A stretch of 64,000 nucleotides of DNA from Pseudomonas fluorescens (GTDB lineage Bacteria; Pseudomonadota; Gammaproteobacteria; Pseudomonadales; Pseudomonadaceae), in contig NZ_MSDF01000018.1 of assembly GCF_002022275.1 (NCBI RefSeq), positions 31,714-95,713 of the forward strand. The letters are read 5' to 3'. The position numbers and the translations under genes were made by a program. Shown piece after piece: positions 1 through 8,721 of the stretch (position 1 is the stretch's first letter; each line of letters opens with the position of its first letter). The notes under the pieces were generated by a model. The model worked only from the letters and a program-made list of their open reading frames with translations. It had not been told where the DNA came from and made no database searches.

Positions 1-1
1 C

Positions 2-1186
2 CCCGGCAAACGCCAAGTCATCAAGGATCGGCGCGGCAGACTGATCAAGGATGTCCAGGTCACCAAAAACGCCAAGGCCGGTAAGCCCTTGGCGTTGTCG
101 ATTGACCTGCGCCTGCAGTATTTGGCCAACCGCGAGCTGCGCAACGCGATCATCGAGAACGGCGCGAAAGCCGGCAGCCTGGTGATCATGGACGTGAAGA
201 CCGGCGAAATCCTCGCCATGGTCAACCAGCCGACCTACAACCCGAATAACCGTCGCAACCTGCAGCCGGCGATGATGCGTAACCGCGCAATGATCGACGT
301 GTTCGAGCCGGGTTCGACCATGAAAGCCATCTCCATGAGTGCTGCCCTGGAAACCGGGCGCTGGAAGCCGAGCGACAAAGTCGAGGTTTACCCAGGCACG
401 CTGCAGTTGGGCAAATACACCATCCGTGACGTGTCGCGTACTGAAGGTCCAGTGCTGGATTTGACAGGTATTCTGATCAACTCCAGTAACGTGGGCATGA
501 GTAAGGTCGCCTTCGACATCGGCGGCGAAACCATTTATCACCTGGCGCAAAAGGTCGGTTTGGGTCAACCCACGGGTCTGGATTTCCCGGGCGAACGTGT
601 GGGTAACCTGCCGAACTACCGCGACTGGAAAAAGGCCGAGACCGCCACGCTTTCCTATGGCTACGGCCTGTCGGTGACCGCGATCCAGCTGGCCCATGCT
701 TTCTCTGTATTGGCCAATAATGGCCGAATGGTTCCGCTGAGCTTGATCCATGTCGACGAAGCGCCGAAAGCCACCCAGGTGATCCCGGAAAACGTCGCCA
801 AGACCATGCAAGGCATGCTGCAACAAGTGATCGAAGCACCACGCGGCGTATTCCGCGCCCAAGTGCCGGCGTATCACGTGGCAGGCAAGTCGGGTACCGC
901 GCGTAAAACGTCGGTCGGCACCAAGGGCTACGCCGAAAACTCTTACCGCTCGCTGTTCGCCGGTTTCGGCCCGATGAGCGATCCGCGTTACGCCATCGTC
1001 GTAGTGATCGATGAGCCAAGCAAGGCCGGCTACTTCGGTGGCCTGGTATCGGCGCCGGTGTTCAGCAAAGTGATGTCCGGCACCCTGCGCCTGATGAACA
1101 TCACGCCGGACAACCTGCCGCCGACTCAACAAGCGAACGCCGGACCACCGGCCGCTGCTGTAAAAGCCAATGGAGGGCGCGGCTGA
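2..1186 (+). CDS. ftsI: Peptidoglycan D,D-transpeptidase FtsI (PBP3), 5' end outside window
   Basis: Septal class B penicillin-binding protein that crosslinks peptidoglycan during division, anchored in the inner membrane with a periplasmic catalytic domain. The window enters the gene in frame at base 2, so the membrane anchor and most of the N-terminal pedestal domain are missing. The transpeptidase motifs are visible: the SxxK motif STMK in GSTMKAIS near base 315, the SxN motif SSN near base 480, and KSGT near base 885. The stop codon overlaps the murE start by one base, as expected for translational coupling in the dcw cluster. The call is secure from motifs and gene order. Confidence 0.97.
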   Translation, partial: PGKRQVIKDRRGRLIKDVQVTKNAKAGKPLALSIDLRLQYLANRELRNAIIENGAKAGSLVIMDVKTGEILAMVNQPTYNPNNRRNLQPAMMRNRAMIDVFEPGSTMKAISMSAALETGRWKPSDKVEVYPGTLQLGKYTIRDVSRTEGPVLDLTGILINSSNVGMSKVAFDIGGETIYHLAQKVGLGQPTGLDFPGERVGNLPNYRDWKKAETATLSYGYGLSVTAIQLAHAFSVLANNGRMVPLSLIHVDEAPKATQVIPENVAKTMQGMLQQVIEAPRGVFRAQVPAYHVAGKSGTARKTSVGTKGYAENSYRSLFAGFGPMSDPRYAIVVVIDEPSKAGYFGGLVSAPVFSKVMSGTLRLMNITPDNLPPTQQANAGPPAAAVKANGGRG

Positions 1187-2649
1187 TGTCTCTGAGCCTG
1201 AACAAGATTTTTGCCCATGCCGGTCGCGATCTGTTGATCCGCGAGCTGAGCCTGGATAGCCGTAATGTGCGTGCCGGTGACCTGTTCCTGGCAGTGCCTG
1301 GTGGCAAGTACGATGGCCGTGCGCACATTGCCGATGCTCTGCAGCGCGGCGCCGCAGCAGTTGCTTATGAAGTGGAAGGCGCCACCGTTCTGCCGATCAC
1401 CGACGTGCCGTTGATTCCGGTCAAGGGCCTGGCTGCGCAGCTGTCCGACATTGCCGGGCGTTTTTATGGCGACCCGAGCCGCCACGTAAACCTGATTGGT
1501 GTCACCGGTACCAATGGCAAAACCAGCGTGACCCAATTGGTTGCGCAGGCGCTTGACCTGCTGGGTCAGCATTGCGGCATCGTTGGCACCCTGGGCACCG
1601 GCTTTTATGGCGCGCTGCAAAGCGGCCTGCACACCACGCCAAACCCGATTGCCGTGCAAGCCACCCTGGCCGACCTGAAAAAGGCCGGTGCTAAAGCGGT
1701 TGCCATGGAAGTCTCCTCCCACGGTCTGGATCAGGGCCGCGTTACGGCCTTGGCCTTCGACGTGGCAGTGATGACCAACCTGTCCCGCGATCACCTGGAC
1801 TACCACGGCACTATGGAAGCCTATGCGGCGGCCAAGGCGAAGCTGTTTGCCTGGAATGATTTGAAGTGCCGGGTGGTCAACCTGGACGATGCGTTCGGTC
1901 GCCAGTTGGCAGACGAAGACAGCGAAGCGCGCCTGATCACCTACAGCCTGGAAGATTCCAGCGCGTACCTGTATTGCCGCGAAGCCCAGTTTAACGATGA
2001 AGGCGTGCTCGCCACATTGGTCACGCCGCAGGGCGAGCACCATTTGCGCAGCACCTTGCTCGGCCGTTTCAACCTGAGCAACACCTTGGCGGCCATCGGC
2101 GCCTTGCTCGGCCTGGATTACGCCCTGGATGAAATCCTGCGTGTCCTGCCGAAGCTGGAAGGCCCGGTAGGTCGCATGCAGCGCCTGGGTGGCGGCAAAC
2201 AGCCGCTGGTGGTGGTTGATTACGCCCATACCCCGGACGCTCTCGAAAAAGTGTTGGTCGCCCTGCGTCCACACGCCAAGGGCAAGCTCCTGTGCCTGTT
2301 CGGCTGCGGCGGTGATCGTGATCGTGGCAAACGTCCATTGATGGCCGAAATTGTTGAGCGCCTTGCCGACGGCGTGCTCGTCACTGACGACAACCCCCGC
2401 AGCGAAGCGCCGAGTCAGATCTTTGATGACATCCGTGTCGGCTTTAAAGATGCGTCTGCAGTCAGCTTCGTCGCTGGTCGTGGCGCCGCCATTGCCCAAC
2501 TGATCGCCAGCGCCAGCGCTGATGACGTGGTGGTGCTGGCCGGTAAAGGTCATGAGGATTACCAGGAAATCAACGGCGAGCGCCACGCCTTCTCCGACTT
2601 GGTCGAGGCTGATCATGCCTTGACCGCCTGGGAGGTCGCCCATGCTTAA
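1186..2649 (+). CDS. murE: UDP-N-acetylmuramoyl-L-alanyl-D-glutamate--2,6-diaminopimelate ligase MurE
   Basis: Cytoplasmic Mur ligase that adds meso-diaminopimelate to UDP-MurNAc-L-Ala-D-Glu using ATP. The 487-residue length is normal. The ATP-binding loop GVTGTNGKTS lies about 100 residues in, and the DNPR motif that recognises meso-DAP (DDNPRSE) lies near residue 405, which separates it from lysine-adding MurE enzymes. The ATG at 1186 overlaps the ftsI stop by one base, and the gene's own end overlaps murF by 8 bases, so the three are probably translated in a coupled way. Confidence 0.98.
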   Translation: MSLSLNKIFAHAGRDLLIRELSLDSRNVRAGDLFLAVPGGKYDGRAHIADALQRGAAAVAYEVEGATVLPITDVPLIPVKGLAAQLSDIAGRFYGDPSRHVNLIGVTGTNGKTSVTQLVAQALDLLGQHCGIVGTLGTGFYGALQSGLHTTPNPIAVQATLADLKKAGAKAVAMEVSSHGLDQGRVTALAFDVAVMTNLSRDHLDYHGTMEAYAAAKAKLFAWNDLKCRVVNLDDAFGRQLADEDSEARLITYSLEDSSAYLYCREAQFNDEGVLATLVTPQGEHHLRSTLLGRFNLSNTLAAIGALLGLDYALDEILRVLPKLEGPVGRMQRLGGGKQPLVVVDYAHTPDALEKVLVALRPHAKGKLLCLFGCGGDRDRGKRPLMAEIVERLADGVLVTDDNPRSEAPSQIFDDIRVGFKDASAVSFVAGRGAAIAQLIASASADDVVVLAGKGHEDYQEINGERHAFSDLVEADHALTAWEVAHA

Positions 2650-4012
2650 AGCGATGACGTTCAGCGAACTGACCCAGGCCCTTTCGGCCCGCGTACTGTC
2701 GAGCGATTGCAGCTTTGACGGTGTCAGTATCGACAGTCGCAACATCAAACCGGGCCAGCTGTTTGTCGCACTGGCAGGCCCGCGTTTTGACGGCCACGAC
2801 TACCTGAACGACGTTGCCGCCAAAGGTGCCGTTGGCGCGTTGGTACAGCGTGAAGTGGCAGATTCCACCTTGCCGCAACTGCTGGTTGCCGATACCCGTT
2901 TGGCCCTCGGCCAGTTGGGTGCTCTGAACCGCGTCGCCTTTGACAAGCCCGTTGCAGCCGTCACCGGTTCCAGCGGCAAAACCACGGTCAAGGAACTGCT
3001 CGCCGGTATCTTGCGCACGCGCGGGCCGGTGCTCGCCACCCGGGGCAATCTGAACAATGATTTTGGCGCTCCGCTGACCCTGCTCGAACTGGCCCCGGAA
3101 CACACGGCGGCCGTGATTGAGTTGGGTGCGTCGCGTGTTGGCGAAATTGCCTACACCGTGGCGCTGACCAAGCCCCACGTTGCGATCATCAGCAACGCCG
3201 GTACCGCTCACGTGGGCGAGTTTGGCGGCCCGGAAAAAATCGTCGAAGCCAAAGGCGAAATCCTTGAAGGCCTCGATGCATCGGGCACCGCTGTATTGAA
3301 TCTTGACGACAAGGCCTTCGAAACCTGGCGTGTACGCGCCGCCGGGCGCAAGGTCCTGACGTTTGCCGTGCTGAACGCGGCGGCTGACTTTCATGCCTCG
3401 ACTATCACCGTCGATGCCCGTGGCTGCCCGTCCTTCACCTTGCACACCCCGCAGGGCAGTGAGCATGTGCAGTTGAACCTGTTGGGCAACCACAACGTCG
3501 CGAATGCCTTGGCTGCCGCCGCTGCCGCGTACGCCTTGGGCGTGTCGCTGTTCGGTATCGCCACCGGTTTGGGCGCGGTGCAGCCGGTCAAAGGCCGCAC
3601 CGTGGCGCAACTGGCGACCAACGGCATGCGCGTGATTGACGACACCTACAACGCCAACCCGTCCTCTATCAATGCCGCGGTTGACCTGCTCAAAGGCTTT
3701 ACCGGGCGCAAGGTGCTGGTGCTGGGCGATATCGGCGAACTGGGCGATTGGGCTGAACAAGGCCATCGCGAAGTCGGCGCCTACGCCAGCGGTAAAGCCG
3801 ATGCTCTTTATGCAGTGGGCACGAACATGGCGCACGCCGTTAACGCCTTTGGCCTCGGTGCGCAGCATTTCGCCACCCAAGCCGAGTTGATCCAGGCACT
3901 GACGGCGGCTGAACACGATAAAAACACAACCATTTTGATCAAAGGATCGCGCAGCGCGGTGATGGAAAACGTCGTCGCTGCCCTGTGTGGCTCAAGTACG
4001 GAGAAACATTAA
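2642..4012 (+). CDS. murF: UDP-N-acetylmuramoyl-tripeptide--D-alanyl-D-alanine ligase MurF
   Basis: Last cytoplasmic Mur ligase, which joins D-Ala-D-Ala to UDP-MurNAc-tripeptide. The 456-residue protein has an N-terminal UMP-binding region (DSRNIKPGQLFVAL), the P-loop TGSSGKTTVKE near residue 108, and the DDTYNANP motif of MurF near residue 335. The ATG at 2642 lies inside the murE end, and its TAA shares bases with the mraY ATG at 4012. Confidence 0.98.
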   Translation: MLKAMTFSELTQALSARVLSSDCSFDGVSIDSRNIKPGQLFVALAGPRFDGHDYLNDVAAKGAVGALVQREVADSTLPQLLVADTRLALGQLGALNRVAFDKPVAAVTGSSGKTTVKELLAGILRTRGPVLATRGNLNNDFGAPLTLLELAPEHTAAVIELGASRVGEIAYTVALTKPHVAIISNAGTAHVGEFGGPEKIVEAKGEILEGLDASGTAVLNLDDKAFETWRVRAAGRKVLTFAVLNAAADFHASTITVDARGCPSFTLHTPQGSEHVQLNLLGNHNVANALAAAAAAYALGVSLFGIATGLGAVQPVKGRTVAQLATNGMRVIDDTYNANPSSINAAVDLLKGFTGRKVLVLGDIGELGDWAEQGHREVGAYASGKADALYAVGTNMAHAVNAFGLGAQHFATQAELIQALTAAEHDKNTTILIKGSRSAVMENVVAALCGSSTEKH

Positions 4013-5094
4013 TGCTGCTGCTGCTGGCTGAGTATCTGCAACAGTTCCACAAAGGCTTCGCGGTCTTTCAGTACCTGACCCTGCGGGGGATTCTGGGTGT
4101 GCTGACCGCGCTGTCTTTGTCGCTGTTCCTGGGGCCATGGATGATCCGCACCCTGCAGAACCTGCAAATTGGTCAATCGGTTCGTAATGACGGCCCGCAG
4201 TCGCACCTGTCCAAATCCGGCACCCCGACCATGGGCGGCGCGCTGATTCTGTCGTCCATCGGCATCAGCACCTTGCTGTGGGCTGACCTGCACAACCGCT
4301 ACGTCTGGACGGTGCTGCTGGTGACCTTGCTGTTCGGCGCCATCGGCTGGGTTGATGACTATCGCAAAGTGATCGAGAAAAACTCCAAGGGGCTGCCAAG
4401 CCGCTGGAAGTACTTCTGGCAGTCGGTGTTTGGTCTCGGCGCTGCAATCTTCCTCTACACGACTGCCCCGAGCGCGGTTGAAACCACGTTGATCATCCCG
4501 ATGCTCAAGGACGCCAGCATCCCACTGGGCATTGGCTTCGTGGTGTTGACCTACTTCGTGATCGTCGGCTCCAGCAACGCGGTCAACCTGACTGACGGCC
4601 TCGACGGCCTGGCGATCATGCCGACGGTGATGGTCGGCGGCGCGCTCGGCATCTTCTGCTACCTGTCGGGTAACGTGAAATTCGCCGAATACCTGCTGAT
4701 CCCGTACGTGCCGGGCGCGGGTGAACTGATCGTGTTCTGCGGCGCGCTGATCGGCGCCGGGCTGGGGTTCCTGTGGTTCAACACCTACCCCGCACAAGTC
4801 TTCATGGGCGACGTCGGCGCACTGGCGCTGGGCGCGGCTCTGGGCACCATCGCAGTCATCGTTCGCCAGGAAATCGTGCTGTTCATCATGGGCGGTGTGT
4901 TCGTGATGGAAACCCTGTCGGTGGTCATCCAGGTGGCCTCCTTCAAATTGACCGGGCGTCGTGTGTTCCGCATGGCGCCGATTCACCACCACTTTGAACT
5001 CAAGGGCTGGCCTGAGCCGCGTGTGATCGTCCGTTTCTGGATCATCACCGTGATTCTGGTACTGGTCGGCCTTGCCACCCTGAAACTGAGGTAG
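4012..5094 (+). CDS. mraY: Phospho-N-acetylmuramoyl-pentapeptide-transferase MraY
   Basis: Integral inner-membrane enzyme that transfers phospho-MurNAc-pentapeptide to undecaprenyl phosphate to give lipid I. The 360-residue protein is highly hydrophobic, with about ten membrane segments. It carries the signature loops VDDYRK, NLTDGLDGLA with catalytic aspartates, and IHHHFELKGW with the histidine triad. I chose the ATG at 4012 because it overlaps the murF stop and has GGAGAAA upstream; an in-frame start 27 bases earlier would add residues that do not resemble the family. Confidence 0.97.
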   Translation: MLLLLAEYLQQFHKGFAVFQYLTLRGILGVLTALSLSLFLGPWMIRTLQNLQIGQSVRNDGPQSHLSKSGTPTMGGALILSSIGISTLLWADLHNRYVWTVLLVTLLFGAIGWVDDYRKVIEKNSKGLPSRWKYFWQSVFGLGAAIFLYTTAPSAVETTLIIPMLKDASIPLGIGFVVLTYFVIVGSSNAVNLTDGLDGLAIMPTVMVGGALGIFCYLSGNVKFAEYLLIPYVPGAGELIVFCGALIGAGLGFLWFNTYPAQVFMGDVGALALGAALGTIAVIVRQEIVLFIMGGVFVMETLSVVIQVASFKLTGRRVFRMAPIHHHFELKGWPEPRVIVRFWIITVILVLVGLATLKLR

Positions 5095-5100
5095 AAACGA

Positions 5101-6447
5101 GTGTCCCTGATCGCTTCAGACCACTTCCGCATCGTTGTCGGCCTCGGCAAGAGCGGCATGTCCCTGGTTCGCTTCCTGGCGAACCGGGGCACGTCGTTTG
5201 CCGTGGCCGATACGCGGGAAAATCCACCGGAGCTGGTCACGCTGCGCCGTGACTACCCGCACGTGGAAGTGCGTTGTGGCGAGCTGGACGTCGAGTTTCT
5301 GTGCCGTGCCGACGAGCTTTACGTGAGCCCGGGCCTGGCCCTCGCGACACCCGCCCTGCAAGCGGCAGCGGCGCGTGGCGTGAAGCTGTCAGGCGATATC
5401 GACCTGTTTGCGCGTAATGCGAAGGCGCCGATTGTGGCCATCAGCGGCTCCAACGCGAAAAGCACTGTGACCACTCTGGTCGGCGAGATGGCGGTTGCGG
5501 CGGGCAAGCGTGTGGCGGTAGGCGGAAACCTCGGCACCCCGGCACTGGATTTACTCAGCGATGACATCGAGCTGTACGTCATGGAGCTGTCGAGCTTCCA
5601 GCTGGAAACTACTCACGACCTCGGTGCCGAAGTGGCCACCGTGCTGAACGTCAGCGAAGACCACATGGACCGTTACAGCGGCCTGCCGGCGTATCACCTG
5701 GCCAAGCACCGGATCTTCCGTGGCGCCCGGCAAGTGGTGGTCAACCGTCAGGATGCCCTGAGCCGTCCGCTGATGGGCGAAGGCCTGCCGTGCTGGACCT
5801 TCGGCCTGGGCAAACCCGACTTCAAAGCGTTCGGCATTCGCGAAGAGAGCGGCGAGAAATATCTGGCCTTCGAATTCCAGAACCTGATGCCGGTTCGCGA
5901 GCTGAAAATCCGTGGTGCACACAACCAGTCCAACGCCCTGGCGGCCTTGGCGCTGGGTCACGCCGTTGGCCTGCCGTTCGATGCGATGCTATCCAGCCTG
6001 CGCACATTCGCCGGTCTTGAGCACCGCTGCCAATGGGTACGCGAGCTCAATGGCGTGAGCTACTACAACGACTCCAAGGCCACCAACGTCGGTGCTGCGC
6101 TTGCAGCGATCGAAGGCCTGGGTGCCGATATTGAAGGCAAGCTGGTGCTGATCGCCGGTGGCGACGGCAAGGGCGCTGACTTCAAGGACCTTAAAGGCCC
6201 GGTGGCCGCGCATTGCCGCGCCGTGGTGCTGATGGGGCGCGACTCCGACGTGATCGCCGCTGCCTTGGGCGACGGTTTACCGCACGTGCGCGCGACGTCC
6301 CTGGACGATGCCATCGCCCAATGTAAAGCCCTGGCGCAGCCAGGCGACGCCGTGCTGCTGTCGCCAGCCTGCGCCAGTTTCGACATGTTCAAGAACTACG
6401 AAGAACGCGGCCAGCTGTTCGCCCGCGCAGTGGAGGCCTTGGCATGA
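5101..6447 (+). CDS. murD: UDP-N-acetylmuramoyl-L-alanine--D-glutamate ligase MurD
   Basis: Cytoplasmic ligase that adds D-glutamate to UDP-MurNAc-L-alanine. It starts with GTG at 5101, six bases after the mraY stop, and is 448 residues long. The N-terminal GLGKSGMS loop, the ATP loop SGSNAKSTVTTL near residue 117 and the YYNDSKATN motif near residue 320 are visible. The ATP loop reads GSNAKST, with alanine where the E. coli enzyme has glycine; I believe this is usual in Pseudomonas, so I do not treat it as damage. The end overlaps ftsW by 4 bases. Confidence 0.97.
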   Translation: MSLIASDHFRIVVGLGKSGMSLVRFLANRGTSFAVADTRENPPELVTLRRDYPHVEVRCGELDVEFLCRADELYVSPGLALATPALQAAAARGVKLSGDIDLFARNAKAPIVAISGSNAKSTVTTLVGEMAVAAGKRVAVGGNLGTPALDLLSDDIELYVMELSSFQLETTHDLGAEVATVLNVSEDHMDRYSGLPAYHLAKHRIFRGARQVVVNRQDALSRPLMGEGLPCWTFGLGKPDFKAFGIREESGEKYLAFEFQNLMPVRELKIRGAHNQSNALAALALGHAVGLPFDAMLSSLRTFAGLEHRCQWVRELNGVSYYNDSKATNVGAALAAIEGLGADIEGKLVLIAGGDGKGADFKDLKGPVAAHCRAVVLMGRDSDVIAAALGDGLPHVRATSLDDAIAQCKALAQPGDAVLLSPACASFDMFKNYEERGQLFARAVEALA

Positions 6448-7661
6448 ATTTCAGAAATATCATCAAGCCGTACCCTTCGCCGATCATCACCGGGCGTGGT
6501 ATCGACCTTGATTTCCCGATGCTCGCCGGCTGCCTCGCGCTGCTCGGTCTGGGCCTGGTGATGATCACCTCGGCGTCCTCCGAAGTGGCCGCCGTGCAGT
6601 CGGGCAACACCCTGTACATGATGATTCGTCACTTGGTCTATCTGGTGATCGGCCTCGGTGCAGGCATCGTGACCATGATGATCCCTATTGCCACGTGGCA
6701 ACGCCTGGGTGGGCTGATGCTGATCGGTGCCTTTGGCTTGCTGATCATGGTGATCCTCCCCGGTATCGGGCGTGAGGTGAACGGTTCGATGCGCTGGATC
6801 GGCTTCGGCGCATTCAACGTGCAGCCGTCGGAAATCGCCAAAGTGTTCGTGGTGATCTACCTCGCCGGTTACCTGGTACGCCGCCAGAAAGAAGTGCGCG
6901 AAAGCTGGATGGGCTTCTTCAAGCCCTTCATCGTGCTGCTGCCGATGGCGGGCCTGTTGCTGATGGAGCCCGACTTCGGTGCCACCGTCGTAATGATGGG
7001 CGCTGCGGCGGCGATGCTGTTCCTCGGCGGGGTGGGCTTGTTCCGGTTCGCCCTGATGGTGGTGCTGGCGGTGGTTGCCGTCTATCTGCTGGTCGAAGCG
7101 CAACCGTATCGTATGGCTCGTCTGATTACCTTTACTGACCCCTGGTCCGATCAATTCGGCTCCGGTTACCAGCTGACCCAGGCGCTGATCGCCTTTGGTC
7201 GCGGCGGATGGCTGGGCGTGGGGCTGGGGAACAGCGTGCAGAAGCAGTTTTACCTGCCGGAAGCGCATACCGACTTCGTGTTCTCCGTGCTTGCCGAAGA
7301 ACTCGGTGCAGTGGGTTCGCTGTGCACCGTTGCACTGTTCCTGTTCGTCTGCGTGCGGGCGCTTTACATCGGTCTTTGGGCCGAGAAAGCCAAGCAGTTT
7401 TTCGCCGCCTATGTGGCGTACGGCTTGGCGTTCTTGTGGATCGGCCAGGTGCTGATCAACATCGGTGTAAACATCGGCCGTTTGCCGACCAAGGGTTTGA
7501 CCTTGCCTTTTCTCAGCTACGGCGGCAGTTCGTTGGTCATCTGCTGCGTCTGCCTGGGCTTGCTGCTGCGCATCGAGTGGGAGAGTCGCACCCACCTGGG
7601 CAGCGAAGAGATGGAATTCAGCGAAAGCGATTTCGCCGAGGAGCCGAACCATGGGCGCTAA
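6444..7661 (+). CDS. ftsW: Lipid II polymerase / cell division protein FtsW
   Basis: SEDS-family glycosyltransferase that polymerises lipid II at the septum together with FtsI. The 405-residue polytopic protein carries the family hallmarks GRGGWLGVGLGNSVQK, PEAHTDFVFSVLAEE and LPFLSYGGSSL in the second half. The ATG at 6444 overlaps the murD stop by 4 bases and the gene runs 11 bases into murG. Unlike some FtsW proteins, it has only a short cytoplasmic tail after the last membrane helix. Confidence 0.97.
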   Translation: MNFRNIIKPYPSPIITGRGIDLDFPMLAGCLALLGLGLVMITSASSEVAAVQSGNTLYMMIRHLVYLVIGLGAGIVTMMIPIATWQRLGGLMLIGAFGLLIMVILPGIGREVNGSMRWIGFGAFNVQPSEIAKVFVVIYLAGYLVRRQKEVRESWMGFFKPFIVLLPMAGLLLMEPDFGATVVMMGAAAAMLFLGGVGLFRFALMVVLAVVAVYLLVEAQPYRMARLITFTDPWSDQFGSGYQLTQALIAFGRGGWLGVGLGNSVQKQFYLPEAHTDFVFSVLAEELGAVGSLCTVALFLFVCVRALYIGLWAEKAKQFFAAYVAYGLAFLWIGQVLINIGVNIGRLPTKGLTLPFLSYGGSSLVICCVCLGLLLRIEWESRTHLGSEEMEFSESDFAEEPNHGR

Positions 7662-8721
7662 CGTGCTGATCATGGCGGGCGGCACCGGGGGCCATGTGTT
7701 CCCGGCCCTGGCGTGTGCGCGTGAATTCCATAACCGTGGCTACACCGTGCACTGGCTCGGTACGCCGCGCGGCATCGAAAACGAATTGGTCCCGAATGCC
7801 GGTTTGCCGCTGCATTTGATCAACGTCACCGGGTTGCGTGGCAAGGGTAAATTGTCCCTGCTCAAGGCGCCGTTCGTGTTGCTCAAGGCCGTCTGGCAAG
7901 CCCGTAAAGTGATTCGCGAATTGAAGCCTGTGTGCGTACTGGGCTTTGGCGGTTATGTGACGGGCCCTGGTGGTGTCGCCGCCAGGCTCGCTGGCGTGCC
8001 GGTGATCGTGCACGAGCAGAACGCTGTCGCCGGCACTGCCAACCGCCTGCTCGTGCCGTTGGCCGCGCGGGTGTGCGAAGCCTTTCCGAAGACCTTTGCT
8101 GCCTCGGACAAACTGCGTACCACCGGCAACCCGGTGCGTACCGAACTGTTCATGGACATCGCCCGCCAGGCATTGGCCGGGCGCAAGGCGCACCTGCTGA
8201 TCATGGGGGGGAGCCTGGGCTCTGAGCCTTTGAACAAACTGCTGCCTGAAGCCCTGGCGCAACTCCCCGTGGAATTGCGTCCGGAAGTCTTCCATCAGGC
8301 CGGCAAGCACCATGGTGAAGTCACCGTCCAGCGTTATCGCGAGGCCGGTGTCGAGGCGGATGTGCAGCCCTTCATCAAAGACATGGCCCATGCCTATGGC
8401 TGGGCCGACCTGGTGGTCTGCCGCTCCGGCGCGTTGACCGTCAGTGAACTGGCCGCCGCCGGTCTGCCGTCCTTGCTGGTGCCTTTGCCCCACGCCATCG
8501 ACGATCACCAGACCCGCAACGCCGAATATTTGGCCGGGGAGGGCGCTGCCTTCCTGCTGCCGCAAAGAACGACTGGCGCCGCCGATTTGGCCGCACGCCT
8601 GACCGAGGTTTTGATGCAACCGGAACGACTCAACAGCATGGCGAGCACCGCAAGCCGCCTGGCCAAACCTGACGCAACCCGCACCGTGGTCGATATCTGC
8701 CTGGAGGTGGCCCATGGTTGA
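7651..8721 (+). CDS. murG: UDP-GlcNAc:lipid I N-acetylglucosamine transferase MurG
   Basis: Peripheral inner-membrane GT-B glycosyltransferase that converts lipid I to lipid II. The 356-residue sequence opens with the glycine loop MAGGTGGHVFPALA, has a second glycine loop GGSLGSEPLN near residue 188, and has the donor-site motif VCRSGALTVSELAAAGLPS near residue 255. It overlaps ftsW by 11 bases and murC by 8 bases. Confidence 0.98.
   Translation: MGANVLIMAGGTGGHVFPALACAREFHNRGYTVHWLGTPRGIENELVPNAGLPLHLINVTGLRGKGKLSLLKAPFVLLKAVWQARKVIRELKPVCVLGFGGYVTGPGGVAARLAGVPVIVHEQNAVAGTANRLLVPLAARVCEAFPKTFAASDKLRTTGNPVRTELFMDIARQALAGRKAHLLIMGGSLGSEPLNKLLPEALAQLPVELRPEVFHQAGKHHGEVTVQRYREAGVEADVQPFIKDMAHAYGWADLVVCRSGALTVSELAAAGLPSLLVPLPHAIDDHQTRNAEYLAGEGAAFLLPQRTTGAADLAARLTEVLMQPERLNSMASTASRLAKPDATRTVVDICLEVAHG

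Noticed and set aside
5434..5475. Alanine in the MurD ATP loop (GSNAKST) as a sign of inactivation
   Set aside because: The rest of the enzyme is intact and the gene is essential. I believe alanine occurs here in other Pseudomonas MurD proteins.
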